Shown here one piece after another: positions 48,222 through 55,682 of a DNA stretch of 64,000 nucleotides. Source of the stretch: Luteimonas terrae. GTDB taxonomy: Bacteria > Pseudomonadota > Gammaproteobacteria > Xanthomonadales > Xanthomonadaceae. The notes under the pieces were generated by a model that was not told where the DNA came from, did no database searches, and saw nothing but the letters and a program-made list of their open reading frames with translations. The stretch spans positions 806,001-870,000 of the forward strand of contig NZ_SMTG01000002.1 in assembly GCF_004358165.1 (NCBI RefSeq). Reading direction: 5' to 3'. How positions within the stretch are numbered: the stretch's first letter is position 1; the number at the start of each line of letters is the position of its first letter. The position numbers and the translations under genes were made by a program.

Positions 48222-48260
48222 GCCATCAGGACCACGCGTTGATGCGCGTTCGAACCAGGC

Positions 48261-48432
48261 GTGTTTCGCCCTTCCCCTTCCCCGGCCTTCGGGCAAGGTC
48301 GGGATGGGGGCGAAGGTTCCGGTCGTGGTGCCAATTGGAGACGCGCAACGCGTGGGAATCTCGATCCATTCGTCTGCGACAGCTGATCGTCTGCTCCCAC
48401 CCAACCCTCCCCCGCATGCGGGAGAGGGCTGA
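48261..48432. repeat. Composite family B repeat, second composite copy
   Basis: The 347-base gap after ggpPS holds a unit at about 48261-48318 (CCCTTCCCCTTCCCCGGCCT onward, including TCGGGATGGGGGCGAAGG) and a second at 48396-48432 (CCCACCCAACCCTCCCCCGC onward, ending GGGAGAGGGCTGAG). These are the same two unit types as at 36521-36688, again opposed to each other. No gene was seen in the gap. Confidence 0.7.
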
Positions 48433-48568
48433 GGCCGTCCGCCATCTGCAGCCTCGCTGCGATGGGAACCCCATCCAGCCACGCGCAACTCCGCGTTAAC
48501 GCCCGGCTTCCTAACCTGCCCCGTCCTGCCGGCGACGCCGTCGGCACCCGCAACGACGAGGATTCCAC

Positions 48569-48985
48569 ATGCGCGCAGCACCCGCTTCCGCCTTCCTGCT
48601 CACGCTCGCACTGGCCGCCTGCAGCGGCGAAGCACCCGCGCCGGCGCCGGCTGCGGATACGCCGCCGCCACCGCCGCCCGCGGCCGCCGAGGATGCGCCG
48701 CCCACCGGCTCGATCGCCGCGCGCGAAGCCGAGGCGGAGCCTTCGAACACGGTGAACTACGACTGCGAAGGCATCCGCATCACCATGGCGCAGGAAGGCG
48801 AAGGCGCCGATGCGCGGGTCAAGTTCGTCGTCGACGGCGTGACGCTGGATCTGCCGCGTGCGGAAACGGCGCAGGGCGATCGTTTCGCCGATGCCGACGG
48901 CAACGCGTTCTGGAGCCATGGCACCGACGAGGCCCGTCTCGCGCTGCAGGGCCAGCACGAGCGCAACTGCGCTCGCGTGTACTGA
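48569..48985 (+). CDS. MliC-like lipoprotein (putative C-type lysozyme inhibitor), copy 1
   Basis: A 138-residue lipoprotein. The signal ends in LAAC (Cys19), followed by an Ala/Pro-rich linker (residues about 20-60). The C-terminal 80 residues match the MliC/PliC pattern: VNYDCEGIRITMAQEGEGAD, VDGVTLDLPRAETAQGDRFA, FWSHGTDEARLALQG and a final Cys (RNCARVY) likely to pair with the first. MliC proteins protect peptidoglycan from C-type lysozymes of hosts or other organisms. The activity is inferred from the fold pattern. A paralogue follows at 49083. Confidence 0.8.
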   Translation: MRAAPASAFLLTLALAACSGEAPAPAPAADTPPPPPPAAAEDAPPTGSIAAREAEAEPSNTVNYDCEGIRITMAQEGEGADARVKFVVDGVTLDLPRAETAQGDRFADADGNAFWSHGTDEARLALQGQHERNCARVY

Positions 48986-48994
48986 CGCAACGCC

Positions 48995-49023
48995 GCATAC
49001 GCCTCCGCACCGGAGGCGTATGC
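48995..49023. other. Perfect 13-base-pair stem-loop between the two MliC-like genes
   Basis: GCATACGCCTCCG (48995-49007), a 3-base loop CAC, and its exact complement CGGAGGCGTATGC (49011-49023). It starts 10 bases after the first MliC stop. There is no T-run on either strand, so it is not a classical terminator; it could stabilise the upstream transcript's 3' end or pause transcription between the two genes. Confidence 0.7.
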
Positions 49024-49082
49024 TGGACCGGCCTCCCCGCTCCCCCGTGTCGTTCCGCTTCACCACAGGCAAGGAGACGACC

Positions 49083-49490
49083 ATGCGCTGGTTCACCCCC
49101 GTGCTCGCCACGGCGATCGCCCTTTCGCTCGCCGCGTGTTCGCCGGCCCAGGCACCGCCCGACGACACCGTCGCGCCGCCGGCGGGCGGCAGCACCGCCG
49201 AAACGCCGCCCGATCCGGAGACGCCCAGCACCGACGCCGCGCCGCAGCCGCAGGTCATGCACTACGACTGCGAGGGCACACCCGTCGATGCGTCCTTCGA
49301 TGGCCATGGCCAGGTCAGCGTCGCGGTCGACGGGACGACGATGGTCCTGCGCAGCGACGAGGCGGCCTCCGGCGCGAAATACACCGACGAGGCCGGCAAC
49401 GTGCTGTGGACACGCGGTGTGAATGACGCGTTGCTGACGCGCCCCGATCATCCCGACCGCACCTGCACCGGCAATCCCGCTTCGGTCTGA
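49083..49490 (+). CDS. MliC-like lipoprotein (putative C-type lysozyme inhibitor), copy 2
   Basis: A 135-residue lipoprotein with lipobox LAAC (Cys19), a Pro/Thr/Ala-rich linker to about residue 55, and an MliC-like domain: HYDCEGTPVDASFDGHGQVS, VDGTTMVLRSDEAASGAKYT, VLWTRGVNDALLT, and a final Cys in RTCTGNP. It is clearly a relative of copy 1 but diverged throughout. AAGGAGA lies 6 nt before the ATG. The family's lysozyme-contact residues cannot be judged without an alignment, so inhibition is a prediction. Confidence 0.75.
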   Translation: MRWFTPVLATAIALSLAACSPAQAPPDDTVAPPAGGSTAETPPDPETPSTDAAPQPQVMHYDCEGTPVDASFDGHGQVSVAVDGTTMVLRSDEAASGAKYTDEAGNVLWTRGVNDALLTRPDHPDRTCTGNPASV

Positions 49491-49500
49491 GCAATCCAGC

Positions 49501-49580
49501 GTGGGAGCGCGCTTGCGCGCGCATCCGGTCGTCGCGTGGACTCGCAACGTGTCCGGAATCGTGCGCAAGCGCGCTCCCAC
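49501..49580. repeat. Family C REP-like inverted repeat (GTGGGAGCGCGCTTGCG)
   Basis: GTGGGAGCGCGCTTGCGCGC (49501-49520) faces GTGCGCAAGCGCGCTCCCAC (49561-49580) as an inverted repeat that matches at all but one or two positions, 40 bases apart. GTGGGAGCG-type palindromes are a well-known REP class in pseudomonads and relatives. The position just after the MliC stop would also let it act as a transcript 3' end. Confidence 0.75.
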
Positions 49581-49664
49581 AATGCCTGGTAGACCATGGT
49601 CCAGCAGGCATGGGGCGCCGGGCTGGCTAAGCTGGGCGGTCGTTTCCCACGACGGTTGCCGCCC

Positions 49665-50969
49665 ATGTTCCAGCGCGCCACGCGCCTGTCCGTTCGCCTC
49701 GTCGAACGGTACCTGCCCGACGCCTACGTCTTCGTCCTGATCTTCACCGCGCTCGCCGCGATTGCCGCGCTCGCGATCGAACAGACCTCCCCGCTCGACC
49801 TGGTGCGCTACTGGGGCACGGGCTTCTGGGAGCTGTTGGGGTTCTCGATGCAGATGCTGCTGGTGCTGGTGACCGGCTTCATCCTGGCCAAGACACCGCC
49901 GGTCAAACGCGGTCTGACGTGGCTGGCCTCGCGCTGCCGCACGCCGAAGAACGCGATCGTCATGGTGACGCTGGTCGCGCTGGCCGCGAACTGGATCAAC
50001 TGGGGGTTCGGCCTGGTCATCGGCGCGCTGTTCGCGCGCGAGGTCGCGCGGCACGTGCGGGTGGACTACCGCCTGCTCGTCGCCAGCGCCTATTCGGGCT
50101 TCATCATCTGGCACGGCGGCCTGTCGGGTTCGATCCCGCTGACGATCGCCACCGAAGGTCATTTCATGCAGGACGCGATCGGTCTGGTCCCGACCTCGGA
50201 GACGATCTTCGCGCCGTTCAATCTGCTGATCATCGCACTGCTGGTGATCGTGATCCCGCTGATCAACCGTGCGATGACGCCCTCGGACCAGGACGCGGTG
50301 CTGTTCACCCCGCCCGAAGATCCCGAGCCGCCGGTGCTCGACACCGACGCAAGCCCGGCCGAACGCCTGGAGCACGGCTGGATCCTGTCGGTCGCGGTTG
50401 GCGTCGCCGGTCTGGTCTTCCTCGCCGACCACTTCATCGGCGGCGGCAGCCTCAACCTCAACATCGTCAACTACGGCTTCCTGATGCTCGGCATCGTGCT
50501 GCACCGCACGCCGGCACGTCTGCTGGCGGCATTGCAGGAAGCGATCAAGGGCGGCGCGGGCATCGTCATCCAGTTCCCGTTCTACGCCGGCATCATGGCG
50601 ATCCTCGTCGGCTCGGGGCTGGCGACGACGATGTCCGAGTGGTTCGTCTCGTTCGCGACCACCGGCAGCCTGCCATTCTGGACCTTCCTGTCGGCCGGCC
50701 TGATCAACATGTTCGTGCCGTCGGGCGGCGGCCAGTGGGCGGTGCAGGCGCCGGTGATGATTCCGGCCGCGCAGGCGCTGGGCGCCGATCTGCCGCGCGT
50801 GGCGATGGCGGTGGCCTGGGGCGATGCGTGGACCAGCATGCTGCAGCCTTTCTTCGCCCTGCCGCTGCTCGCGATCGCCGGGCTGAAGATCAAGGACATC
50901 ATGGGTTACTGCCTGATGCTGCTGTTCGCATCGGGCGTGCTGATCGGACTGGTGTTCCTGTTCGTCTGA
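49665..50969 (+). CDS. atoE: Short-chain fatty acid transporter AtoE family
   Basis: A 434-residue membrane protein with about ten hydrophobic segments. Typical AtoE features are VERYLPDAYVFVLIFTALAA, LVALAANWINWGFGLVIGAL, SGFIIWHGGLSGSIPLTIAT, and the C-terminal LINMFVPSGGGQWAVQAPVM with QALGADLPRVAMAVAWGDAW. The family is thought to bring in short-chain fatty acids such as acetoacetate or butyrate. No ato catabolic genes are next to it, but phaB-like reductases and the liu operon elsewhere in the window use related acyl-CoAs. The ATG at 49665 gives MFQRATRLSVRLVERYLP; the upstream 23 codons in frame overlap the repeat. Confidence 0.93.
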   Translation: MFQRATRLSVRLVERYLPDAYVFVLIFTALAAIAALAIEQTSPLDLVRYWGTGFWELLGFSMQMLLVLVTGFILAKTPPVKRGLTWLASRCRTPKNAIVMVTLVALAANWINWGFGLVIGALFAREVARHVRVDYRLLVASAYSGFIIWHGGLSGSIPLTIATEGHFMQDAIGLVPTSETIFAPFNLLIIALLVIVIPLINRAMTPSDQDAVLFTPPEDPEPPVLDTDASPAERLEHGWILSVAVGVAGLVFLADHFIGGGSLNLNIVNYGFLMLGIVLHRTPARLLAALQEAIKGGAGIVIQFPFYAGIMAILVGSGLATTMSEWFVSFATTGSLPFWTFLSAGLINMFVPSGGGQWAVQAPVMIPAAQALGADLPRVAMAVAWGDAWTSMLQPFFALPLLAIAGLKIKDIMGYCLMLLFASGVLIGLVFLFV

Positions 50970-51011
50970 GCGGATCGCCCGCCGCGCACCCGATGCGCGG
51001 CGGGCGCCGGT

Positions 51012-52385
51012 TCACTTCGCGTGGCGTTCGGCGATGTCCGCGAGCCGCGCGTCGAGCGCCTCGCGCGGCCACCACCGACCGCGTGCCATGACGCCGAGCG
51101 GGGTGCGCGCGTGCGTCAGATCCTCGCGCGGATCGCCGGCCAGCAGCACCAGGTCGGCGCGACGTCCGACTTCGACCGTACCGAATGCTTCCGGCGTCCC
51201 GAGTGCCTGCGCCGCATTGCGCGTGCCGGTGACCAGCACTTCGTAGGGCGTCAGACCGGCGGCCTGCATCATCGCCATCTCGCGATGGATCGAGAAGCCG
51301 GGCACGTTGAAGAACTGCGGCGCATCGGACCCCAGTACGACCGGCGCGCCGCCGTCGTGCAGCGCCTTGAGCAGGTCGCGGCGCAACTGCACGAGCGCCT
51401 GCGCGGCATCGGGCTGGAAGGTCTCGCGCGTCGCGTACTCGTGCTTGGCGCGGCGCCAGCGCTCGCGCTCGGCGGCCGGCATGTAGCGCATCTCCGGCCA
51501 CTGCAGCATCGCTTCGGGCGCCTCGGATGAGGCCATGTGCTCGACCAGCGACAGCGTCGGCACGTTCCAGGTCCCGGCTGCGCGCGTGCGCTTAACGGCA
51601 TCGTCGATGCGGCCGCGATCGGTCCATTGCACCCAACCGCTGCCGAACCAGCCGGCCTCGCGTCCCTGCGTGTCGGTGCCGGGCGGCACCAGAAACTCCA
51701 CATAGCGGTCGAGATGGTCGATCGATGCCTGCTTCGCACCGAGCGCCGTTTCCAGCGGCACGCCTTCGGGAATGTGGCCGGCGAAGGGCAAGGCCGCTGC
51801 ATTGGCGGCGGCGACCATGGCCGGCCAGGTATCGGCCGGAATACTGCCCAGCTTGAGCAGATCGAAGCCAGCCGCATGATGCGCCCACACTTCGGCCGTG
51901 ACGGCTGCGGCGCTTTCGCCCCGCAGCCACGGGCTGGCCACGACCAGCGTCGGGCCATCGGTCTCGCCACGCTCGATGCGCGCGCGAAGTTCGGGATGCG
52001 TGGCATCGCCCGACATGTTGCGCACGAGGGTCACGCCATTGGCGAGATACAGCGCCAGCGTGTCGGCGACATAGGCCGGATCGTCCCCGCCGGGCACGTG
52101 GCCATGGAACTCGGCGAGCCCGGGCATCAGCACCTTGCCGGTGCCCGCGATCATCGTCGCGTCGGCTGGCACCTCGACCTCGTCCTGCGCGCCGATCGCG
52201 ACGATACGTCCATCGCGCACGACGACGGTCTGCGACGCCAGGCGGACGTCGCGATCCATCGGCAGCACGTCGACATCGACGAATGCGAAGGTGCCGGCGG
52301 GTTGTCCAGCAGATGTCGGCTGCGCGCCGACCGCGCCGGCAGCGAGCAGGGACGCCGCCGCCAGGGCGCGCAGCCAGACGCTCAT
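51012..52385 (-). CDS. Exported amidohydrolase-family protein
   Basis: A 457-residue metal-dependent hydrolase with a signal peptide (RALAAASLLAAGAVGAQP). The metal-binding HxH is in LAEFHGHVPGG, the next histidines in FAGHIPEGV and SIDHLDRYVEF, and the catalytic Asp in VVLGSDAPQFFNVP. A Lys is present in FDLLKLGSIP, the position of the carbamylated lysine in this superfamily. The C-terminal part (NAAQALGTPEAFGTVEVGRR, ADLVLLAGDPRED) is typical of imidazolonepropionase-like and secreted Xaa-Pro-type amidohydrolases. The substrate is unknown, possibly a dipeptide. The start overlaps the DUF2789 stop (ATGA). Confidence 0.9.
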   Translation of the reverse strand: MSVWLRALAAASLLAAGAVGAQPTSAGQPAGTFAFVDVDVLPMDRDVRLASQTVVVRDGRIVAIGAQDEVEVPADATMIAGTGKVLMPGLAEFHGHVPGGDDPAYVADTLALYLANGVTLVRNMSGDATHPELRARIERGETDGPTLVVASPWLRGESAAAVTAEVWAHHAAGFDLLKLGSIPADTWPAMVAAANAAALPFAGHIPEGVPLETALGAKQASIDHLDRYVEFLVPPGTDTQGREAGWFGSGWVQWTDRGRIDDAVKRTRAAGTWNVPTLSLVEHMASSEAPEAMLQWPEMRYMPAAERERWRRAKHEYATRETFQPDAAQALVQLRRDLLKALHDGGAPVVLGSDAPQFFNVPGFSIHREMAMMQAAGLTPYEVLVTGTRNAAQALGTPEAFGTVEVGRRADLVLLAGDPREDLTHARTPLGVMARGRWWPREALDARLADIAERHAK

Positions 52386-52627
52386 GGCGCCGGATGCGCG
52401 TGCAACGCGACGTTGAGCTGGTCGATCACGACGATCCAGTCCGCGTCCTCGAGCCGCTCTTCGCGCAGTAGCTGTGCCTGCGCGTCGTTCCAGAACGGCG
52501 CCTCTTCCAGACGCATGTCGTCGGGCAGCGGCGCGTGCCGGGCGATGAAGGCGCGAATCGAGGCTTCATCGTTCGGCAGGCCCAGCTGCGCGAAGAGTTC
52601 GGAAAACGGATGGACGGTCTGCTCCAC
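52382..52627 (-). CDS. DUF2789 family protein
   Basis: An 81-residue protein of DUF2789, small conserved proteins of unknown function. It begins MEQTVHPFSELFAQLGLPND, followed by IRAFIARHAPLPDDMRLEEA and FWNDAQAQLLREERLEDADW, which match the family closely. No signal peptide or membrane segment is present. Its stop overlaps the amidohydrolase start, so the two are cotranscribed and probably translationally coupled, although amidohydrolases are not a usual partner. Confidence 0.9.
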   Translation of the reverse strand: MEQTVHPFSELFAQLGLPNDEASIRAFIARHAPLPDDMRLEEAPFWNDAQAQLLREERLEDADWIVVIDQLNVALHAHPAP

Positions 52628-52705
52628 GGTGCGCTCCAGAATGATCGTGCGCCCAGCCTACCGCCGGACTCGTCAACATTGTTTCCACGCGATCGCCACG
52701 TCCGC

Positions 52706-52735
52706 AAACGAAAACCGCCCGACAAGCGGGCGGTT
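52706..52735 (-). terminator. Rho-independent terminator of the DUF1328 gene
   Basis: On the minus strand: AACCGCCCG, loop CTTGT, CGGGCGGTT, then TTCGTTT. It starts 25 bases after the DUF1328 stop and separates that gene from DUF2789. Confidence 0.85.
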
Positions 52736-52760
52736 CGAAACGCGTCGATGCGGGTGAGGA

Positions 52761-52937
52761 CTAACTGGTGACTTTCTTGGCGACCGTCAGACCCAGCACG
52801 AACAGCACCACGGCAATGATGACCGCGGCCCAGAACAGGAACTTGGCGATGCCCATCGCACCACCGGCGATGCCGCTGAAGCCCAGGGCACCGGCGACCA
52901 GACCGATGACGGCGAAGATGATGGCCCACTTAATCAT
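52761..52937 (-). CDS. DUF1328 membrane protein (YtjA family), 58 residues
   Basis: A complete 58-residue gene. The product begins [20 protein letters not shown] and has a second hydrophobic segment ([20 protein letters not shown]), ending AKKVTS: two membrane helices with a Gly-rich SGIAGGAMG turn, as in YtjA. The function is unknown; family members are often stress-induced. AAGGAG lies 8 nt before the ATG, and a strong terminator follows, so it is a single-gene unit that is likely well expressed. Confidence 0.94.
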   Translation of the reverse strand: MIKWAIIFAVIGLVAGALGFSGIAGGAMGIAKFLFWAAVIIAVVLFVLGLTVAKKVTS

Positions 52938-53027
52938 GTTGTCGACTCCTTGCGCGGCGACGCAACGCGCATCGCCAGTGGCCGGGAGTCTCTGCCGCGT
53001 CCGGTGCGCGATGTGTGAAGCGAAGAC

Positions 53028-53648
53028 TCAGCGGGCACGCATCCACAAGGCCCGCAGGGTGCAGACCATCCAGCCGAGAATCAGCACGATCACCGTCTTC
53101 TGCGCGAGTCCGCGCGGCGCATCGCGCCAGAGCGCGAGCACCCAGACCGATGCGAAACACAGCAACGCCCACGGCAGGGCCCAGCGCGCCGCGCGGCGCC
53201 AACGGGGATCGCGCAGGAAGTTCAGCGCCTGCACCGCCATGCCCGTGGTCGCGAACAGGAACGCGCCCTGCGCCGACACGCCATGGATCAGGCCTTCCAT
53301 CGAGCGGTTGACGCCGGGCAGGTCCATCCAGGCATACGCGGTGATCGACAACGACGTACCGGCAAGCGCGAACAACAGCAGCGCTGCGGCACTGCGCGCG
53401 GCCGGTGCGTGTGCCAGACGCAGCCCCCACCCCAGCGCGACCATGCCGATGCCGAGCGCGACATAGGCGCTCTGCAGCAGTGGCCCCCATGCGCCGATCA
53501 GGTACAGGCTCATCTGGCTGTCGACCGGATCGAGGTCCGGACGCAACAGATGCAACGCAATGCACGCCATCAGAAACAGCGCGAGCGACGCGGCCGCGAC
53601 GGCGGTGGCGCGACGGATGGCGACGCTGCGATCGGGAGATGCGGACAT
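53028..53648 (-). CDS. DUF998 family membrane protein
   Basis: A 206-residue integral membrane protein with six hydrophobic segments: AVAAASLALFLMACIALHLL, LLQSAYVALGIGMVALGWGL, AAALLLFALAGTSLSITAYA, and others up to LAQKTVIVLILGWMVCTLRA. PDLDPVDSQMSLYLIGAWG between helices 1 and 2 and HGVSAQGAFLFATTGMAV are typical of DUF998. The function is unknown. The ATG at 53648 (MSASPDRSVAIRR) is preferred to 53678, which adds ten basic residues. It is divergent from the ROK gene with a 102-base gap. Confidence 0.88.
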   Translation of the reverse strand: MSASPDRSVAIRRATAVAAASLALFLMACIALHLLRPDLDPVDSQMSLYLIGAWGPLLQSAYVALGIGMVALGWGLRLAHAPAARSAAALLLFALAGTSLSITAYAWMDLPGVNRSMEGLIHGVSAQGAFLFATTGMAVQALNFLRDPRWRRAARWALPWALLCFASVWVLALWRDAPRGLAQKTVIVLILGWMVCTLRALWMRAR

Positions 53649-53750
53649 CCGCGCGGCACGACGATGAGGGGCCGCCATGCTACCGGAGCCGTCACGTCGC
53701 CCAGCGTGGGAATTGGCGAGGATTCAGCCGGACCCGTCGAACACACCGCC

Positions 53751-54797
53751 ATGCCGCGCGATCTTCGCACCCGACACGCCGCGACCCGCCTGCCGGGCCT
53801 GCGCATCGACAGCTGCAATCTGGCGCTGCGCGACCCCGACGGCGACGGCTTTCTCGGCGATCGCGCCAGCCAGACCGCATTCCGGCGCTATCTCGATGCG
53901 CGTCGCCGCCGCCATTTCACCGGCAGTCGCGACCCCTTCGGCCGCGTGCCGACCGATGGGATCGACAAGCGCGAGATCGACCTGGTGCTGGTCGGGGGCG
54001 ATGCCGATGCGGCGCATCTGGTCCACGCGGCGGTCGAAGACCATGCGCACCAGCTGGCAGGTGTGATCCGCGCGTTTCTCTCGACCGACGACTGGCACGG
54101 CGTACGCCGCATCGTCATCGGTGGCGGCTTTCCGGGCAGTCGCGTCGGCGCGCTGTCGGTCCGTCGTGCAAACCGCTTGCTCAAACTGCATCGCGCCGGC
54201 GTCGACCTGTCGCTGCTGCGCCACGATGGCGACGATGCCGGCCTGCTCGGCTGGGTGCCGCTGGCGCCCGCGGCGACGCATCGGCACAAGGCCTTTCTCG
54301 CGGTCGACATCGGCGGCACCAATATCCGCTGCGGCATCGTCGCGCCCCGTCTCGACGAGCGGCCCGACGGCAGTCGCGCGCAGGTGCTCGAACGCAGCCA
54401 GTGGCGCCACGCCAACGACACGCCGGACCGCGAAGAAGCGGTCATGCGCATGGCGGCGATGCTCAACGGGCTGATCGCACATGCACGCACGCTGGGTCTG
54501 GGGCTGGCGCCGTTCATCGGGATCGCCTGTCCGGGCGAGATCGATGGCGACGGCCGCATCCTGCATGGCGCGCAGAACCTGCCGGGCGACTGGACCGACG
54601 CGCGATTCGCGCTGGCGACGGCCTTGGGCCGACATCTGGACCGCATCGGCGGGCGCGCGCCGCGCGTGCTGCTGCACAACGACGCCATCGTGCAGGGTCT
54701 GAGCGAACGCCCGCGCATGACCCGCGTGCCGCGCTGGGGCGTGCTGACGATCGGAACCGGCCTCGGCAACGCCAGCTACACCAACCTGCGCAGCTGA
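53751..54797 (+). CDS. ROK-family protein with permuted-looking domain order
   Basis: A 348-residue sugar-kinase-fold protein. The ROK phosphate-binding motif FLAVDIGGTNIRCGIVAPR is at residues about 183-200, not at the N-terminus. IACPGEIDGDGRILHGAQNL and LLHNDAIVQGLSERPRM follow, and the protein ends with VLTIGTGLGNASYTN, the second phosphate loop. The normal ROK C-terminal zinc and helical part is missing there. A piece resembling that missing part (RRIVIGGGFPGSRVGALSVR, about residues 119-138) lies in the N-terminal half instead. I recall similar proteins in related bacteria, so this is a family trait. Glucokinase-like activity is possible but unproved. Confidence 0.8.
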   Translation: MPRDLRTRHAATRLPGLRIDSCNLALRDPDGDGFLGDRASQTAFRRYLDARRRRHFTGSRDPFGRVPTDGIDKREIDLVLVGGDADAAHLVHAAVEDHAHQLAGVIRAFLSTDDWHGVRRIVIGGGFPGSRVGALSVRRANRLLKLHRAGVDLSLLRHDGDDAGLLGWVPLAPAATHRHKAFLAVDIGGTNIRCGIVAPRLDERPDGSRAQVLERSQWRHANDTPDREEAVMRMAAMLNGLIAHARTLGLGLAPFIGIACPGEIDGDGRILHGAQNLPGDWTDARFALATALGRHLDRIGGRAPRVLLHNDAIVQGLSERPRMTRVPRWGVLTIGTGLGNASYTNLRS

Positions 54798-55037
54798 ACC
54801 GCAACGGCGCCGCGGCCGGCCCGGCGCCGCACGGGTGCTATGCTGGCCGTGCGGGTTTCGCCCGCTCCGTGCGCTCCGCGCGACCGCCGTCGCCCGCCTC
54901 GCTTCCCCTCATGCGTGATCGCCCCTCCGGGCCGCTCCCCACGGAAGCGCCATGCCCCGTCGTTTCGCCATTGTCAGCTGCAGCGTCGTCGCAGACGCGA
55001 CCGGTCGCCGGCGTGCGCCGTGCCGGCCCGGGACGCG

Positions 55038-55343
55038 ATGAGCGACATCCGCTGCGATTGCACCCGCTGCGATGCCGTGTGCTGCCGTCTGACGGTTGTG
55101 CTGCAGGCCGGTGACGACGTGCCCGCACGCTTCGTCGCGATCAACGAGGCCGGCATGGAAGTGATGGCGCGCGACGAGGAAGGCTGGTGCGTGGCCACCG
55201 ATCCGGCACGCATGTGCTGTTCGATCTACGAGAGCCGCCCGGACGTCTGTCGCCGATTCGCGATGGACGGCCCCTACTGCCGCGAGATCCACGCCGATTA
55301 CCTCGCGCGTGGCAGTCGCGGCATCCCGCTGGTGATGTACTGA
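55038..55343 (+). CDS. YkgJ-family cysteine cluster protein
   Basis: A 101-residue protein with the YkgJ-type cysteine pattern: IRCDCTRCDAVCCRLTVVLQ near the N-terminus and RMCCSIYESRPDVCRRFAMD with GPYCREIH later. The eight or more cysteines probably hold a zinc or iron-sulphur cluster. The role is unknown. The ATG at 55038 overlaps the stop of a possible 29-codon upstream reading frame (ATGA). The next small gene follows 12 bases after the stop. Confidence 0.88.
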   Translation: MSDIRCDCTRCDAVCCRLTVVLQAGDDVPARFVAINEAGMEVMARDEEGWCVATDPARMCCSIYESRPDVCRRFAMDGPYCREIHADYLARGSRGIPLVMY

Positions 55344-55355
55344 CGGAGTCCAGAT

Positions 55356-55601
55356 GTGTCCACACCGAAAAGCCCCACCCCGCAATCCGACACCCGCCAT
55401 CTGTTCGCAGGCGGACGCAAGCCCAACGAACGTGGCGCGTCGCTGACCAGCGACCGCATCGCCGACGATCTGGCCACGTTCCGCAAGTCGGGTGGCAAGA
55501 TCGAAGTGCTCGGCAACACGCGCACCCTGACGAAGATCGACGTGCCGCCAGCCGCACCCGCGACGCCCGTGCCCGCGCCGAAGAAGCGTCGCGCCGGCTG
55601 A
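55356..55601 (+). CDS. Small conserved hypothetical protein
   Basis: An 81-residue basic protein: MSTPKSPTPQSDTRHLFAGG, then RIADDLATFRKSGGKIEVLG and NTRTLTKIDVPPAAP, ending in KKRRAG. The GTG at 55356 has GGAG 8 nt upstream and lies 12 bases after the cysteine-cluster gene, suggesting one transcript. The middle part looks like a folded segment flanked by disordered tails; the Lys/Arg-rich end could bind nucleic acid. No family was recognised with confidence. Confidence 0.68.
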   Translation: MSTPKSPTPQSDTRHLFAGGRKPNERGASLTSDRIADDLATFRKSGGKIEVLGNTRTLTKIDVPPAAPATPVPAPKKRRAG

Positions 55602-55682
55602 CACCTGCGCGCGGACGCGCGACGACGTCGCCGCGATCCGCGCAGCGGAATACTGCGGGTCCGCCTGTCCGGAGCCGCCCGC

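Noticed and set aside
45741-48581. A 946-codon open frame antisense to the glucosylglycerol-phosphate synthase gene.
   Set aside because: It mirrors a clear two-domain enzyme gene, is rich in Arg, Ala, Gly and His without motifs, and has no ribosome site. Long antisense frames are common in DNA this rich in GC.
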